From NCBI RefSeq assembly GCF_003865405.1, contig NZ_RQVQ01000006.1, forward strand, positions 1-64,000: 64,000 bases of DNA, written 5' to 3'. Positions 62,833 to 64,000 of this stretch are shown one piece after another. The position numbers were made by a program, and so were the translations under genes. The stretch comes from Paenimyroides tangerinum (lineage in GTDB: Bacteria > Bacteroidota > Bacteroidia > Flavobacteriales > Flavobacteriaceae). Numbering within the stretch: position 1 is the first letter of the stretch; each line of letters begins with the position of its first letter. The notes below the pieces were generated by a model, which made no database searches, was not told where the DNA came from, and saw only the letters and a program-made list of their open reading frames with translations.

Positions 62833-64000
62833 ATGGAAATTCAAATTTCACCAGGATTTAAAAAACAAGCACAAAGAGCTATTTTATCTATCGTTCTTTT
62901 TATAGTAAGTTTTATTCTTTTAACTCTTTTAGGTTTAGCAGTTGTTGCATTCTTTGTTTTTCTAGCTTTTAAGATTCTGATTTTCATGGGAAATTTTATT
63001 GGAATGTTACTTGCGGTTGGTCTGGTTGGTTCTGCAATAGTTTTATTGATTTTTCTGTTTAAATTTATTTTTCAAAAATCTAGTAATTCAACTGAAGGGA
63101 TGCATCAAATATATACGTCTCAACATCCAAAATTTTTTAAGATGATTCACGAAATTGCTGATGAGGTTGGTACTGATTTTCCTAAAAAAGTATTTCTAAC
63201 CGATCAACTAAATGCATCTGTTTTTTACGATTCTTCTTTTTGGAGTATGATCTTTCCAGTTCGTAAGAATTTAATGATTGGCTATGCCTTGGTTAATGTT
63301 TCTACAGAACAAGAATTAAAAGGAATTTTAGCTCATGAATTTGGTCATTTTTCTCAACGAAGTATGAAGATTGGAAGTTATGTTTACAATTGCAATCGAA
63401 TTATTTTTAGTTTGGTTTTCGAAAATAGTTCGTTTGAAGAAAATGTAAATAAATTCTCAAACGGTCATATTCTTTTTAAACTTACGGTTGGTTTTTCTAT
63501 TTATATCATTCGTGGTTTTCAGTTCGTATTAAAGCAATTTTATATTTTCTTAAATAAAAGCAATTTGTCATTGTCTAGAGAAATGGAGTTTCATGCCGAT
63601 GCAGTTGCTACAAACATTGTAGGTTCTCAAGTGATGATTGATTCTTTGGCTCGAATGGATTTGTCTGATCGTGCTTATGGATCTGCAAATGCGTTTACAA
63701 ATTCTAAATATTCTGAAGGTTTCAGACTTTGTAATTTTTATGATGTTCAAACTTATGTTCTTAATATAATTGCCAGAAAAGATAAGCATAATTTTAACGA
63801 ACATTTACCTAAGGTAACTTTAGACGAATTGCGTTTACAAAATAAAAGTAGATTGAATATTAAAGACCAATGGGCTTCACATCCAACAATGGAAGAGCGA
63901 ATTGAAAGTATTCAACGATTGAATATTCAAACGGTTAATAATTCATTAGAACCAGCTAAGTTTTTGTTTGAAAAACCAAACGAAATTGAATTGAAATTAA
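62833..64000 (+). CDS. M48 family metalloprotease (cut off by window end)
   Basis: 389 residues visible with no stop before the window edge. Two N-terminal hydrophobic segments (about 17-50 and 53-80) anchor the protein. The zinc site is HEFGH at 168-172, and the third ligand is probably the Glu in REMEFHADAVA near 250. This is an HtpX/M48-type membrane peptidase layout. It probably degrades damaged membrane proteins or processes envelope proteins. The C-terminal part is outside the window. Confidence 0.88.
   Translation, partial: MEIQISPGFKKQAQRAILSIVLFIVSFILLTLLGLAVVAFFVFLAFKILIFMGNFIGMLLAVGLVGSAIVLLIFLFKFIFQKSSNSTEGMHQIYTSQHPKFFKMIHEIADEVGTDFPKKVFLTDQLNASVFYDSSFWSMIFPVRKNLMIGYALVNVSTEQELKGILAHEFGHFSQRSMKIGSYVYNCNRIIFSLVFENSSFEENVNKFSNGHILFKLTVGFSIYIIRGFQFVLKQFYIFLNKSNLSLSREMEFHADAVATNIVGSQVMIDSLARMDLSDRAYGSANAFTNSKYSEGFRLCNFYDVQTYVLNIIARKDKHNFNEHLPKVTLDELRLQNKSRLNIKDQWASHPTMEERIESIQRLNIQTVNNSLEPAKFLFEKPNEIELKL

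Overview
This is a 64 kb chromosomal window from a strongly AT-rich member of the Bacteroidota, most likely a Flavobacteriaceae (Flavobacterium/Myroides-like). The evidence is two type IX secretion sorting-domain proteins, many short lipoproteins of Bacteroidota type, few purine-rich Shine-Dalgarno sites, and a recurring -7 element TAnnTTTG placed 15-28 nt upstream of start codons. I see no rRNA, tRNA, CRISPR array, transposase, integrase or phage gene. Most of the window is housekeeping chromosome with a few small accessory patches.

Layout. 1-375: the end of an unrecognised gene, possibly frameshifted. 421-9073 (minus): an ALDH7-type aldehyde dehydrogenase, 3-hydroxyanthranilate dioxygenase, an EnvC-like degenerate M23 protein and a DUF4292 lipoprotein; then a tight operon of DUF3298 lipoprotein, polysaccharide flippase, dUTPase, lipoprotein and sugar nucleotidyltransferase. 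9.1-18.4 kb: cystathionine gamma-synthase/lyase, a half-size FAD protein, MarC, DUF3109, a retropepsin-like protease, TatD, an acyltransferase overlapping L-asparaginase I, small unknowns and a SlyD-like FKBP isomerase. 18.7-20.8 kb (minus): a three-gene signalling module (multi-pass membrane protein, histidine kinase, LuxR-type response regulator). 21-28 kb: VF530, YchJ, a 1664-residue DUF4132/DUF5724-type protein with a 141-residue partner, and a NADAR enzyme.

28-33.6 kb (minus): a three-gene biotin-dependent acyl-CoA carboxylase, a photolyase and an SRPBCC protein. 33.6-40 kb: two paralogous M13 metallopeptidases flanking two tandem T9SS cargo paralogues. 40-43.3 kb: an SCO protein, then feoA-feoB and a 42-residue Cys-rich membrane protein. 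43.4-47.5 kb: an accessory patch with a MORN/YwqK-like secreted protein, a Cys-rich lipoprotein and a CxxC-containing secreted protein; between them sits a relic of a ZIP transporter C-terminus. 47.5-49 kb (minus): ZIP transporter and its probable DtxR/MntR-type regulator. 49.3-54.5 kb: a four-helix membrane protein, a tandem RlpA pair, a CYTH protein, a Gcr-type membrane protein and DNA polymerase IV. 54.5-64 kb: MtgA, AEC transporter, DedA, a dicarboxylate/amino-acid symporter, an S9 peptidase, a secreted C1B peptidase, MscS and a 3'-truncated M48 peptidase.

Functional themes are envelope and peptidoglycan maintenance (EnvC-like, MtgA, two RlpA, flippase), secreted peptide breakdown and uptake (M13 x2, S9, C1, symporters) and metal handling (Feo, ZIP/MntR, SCO). 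The best candidates for undescribed biology are the DUF4132 + 141-aa pair beside NADAR, the M13/T9SS four-gene cluster, and the Cys-rich pair next to the duplicated ZIP 3' end.
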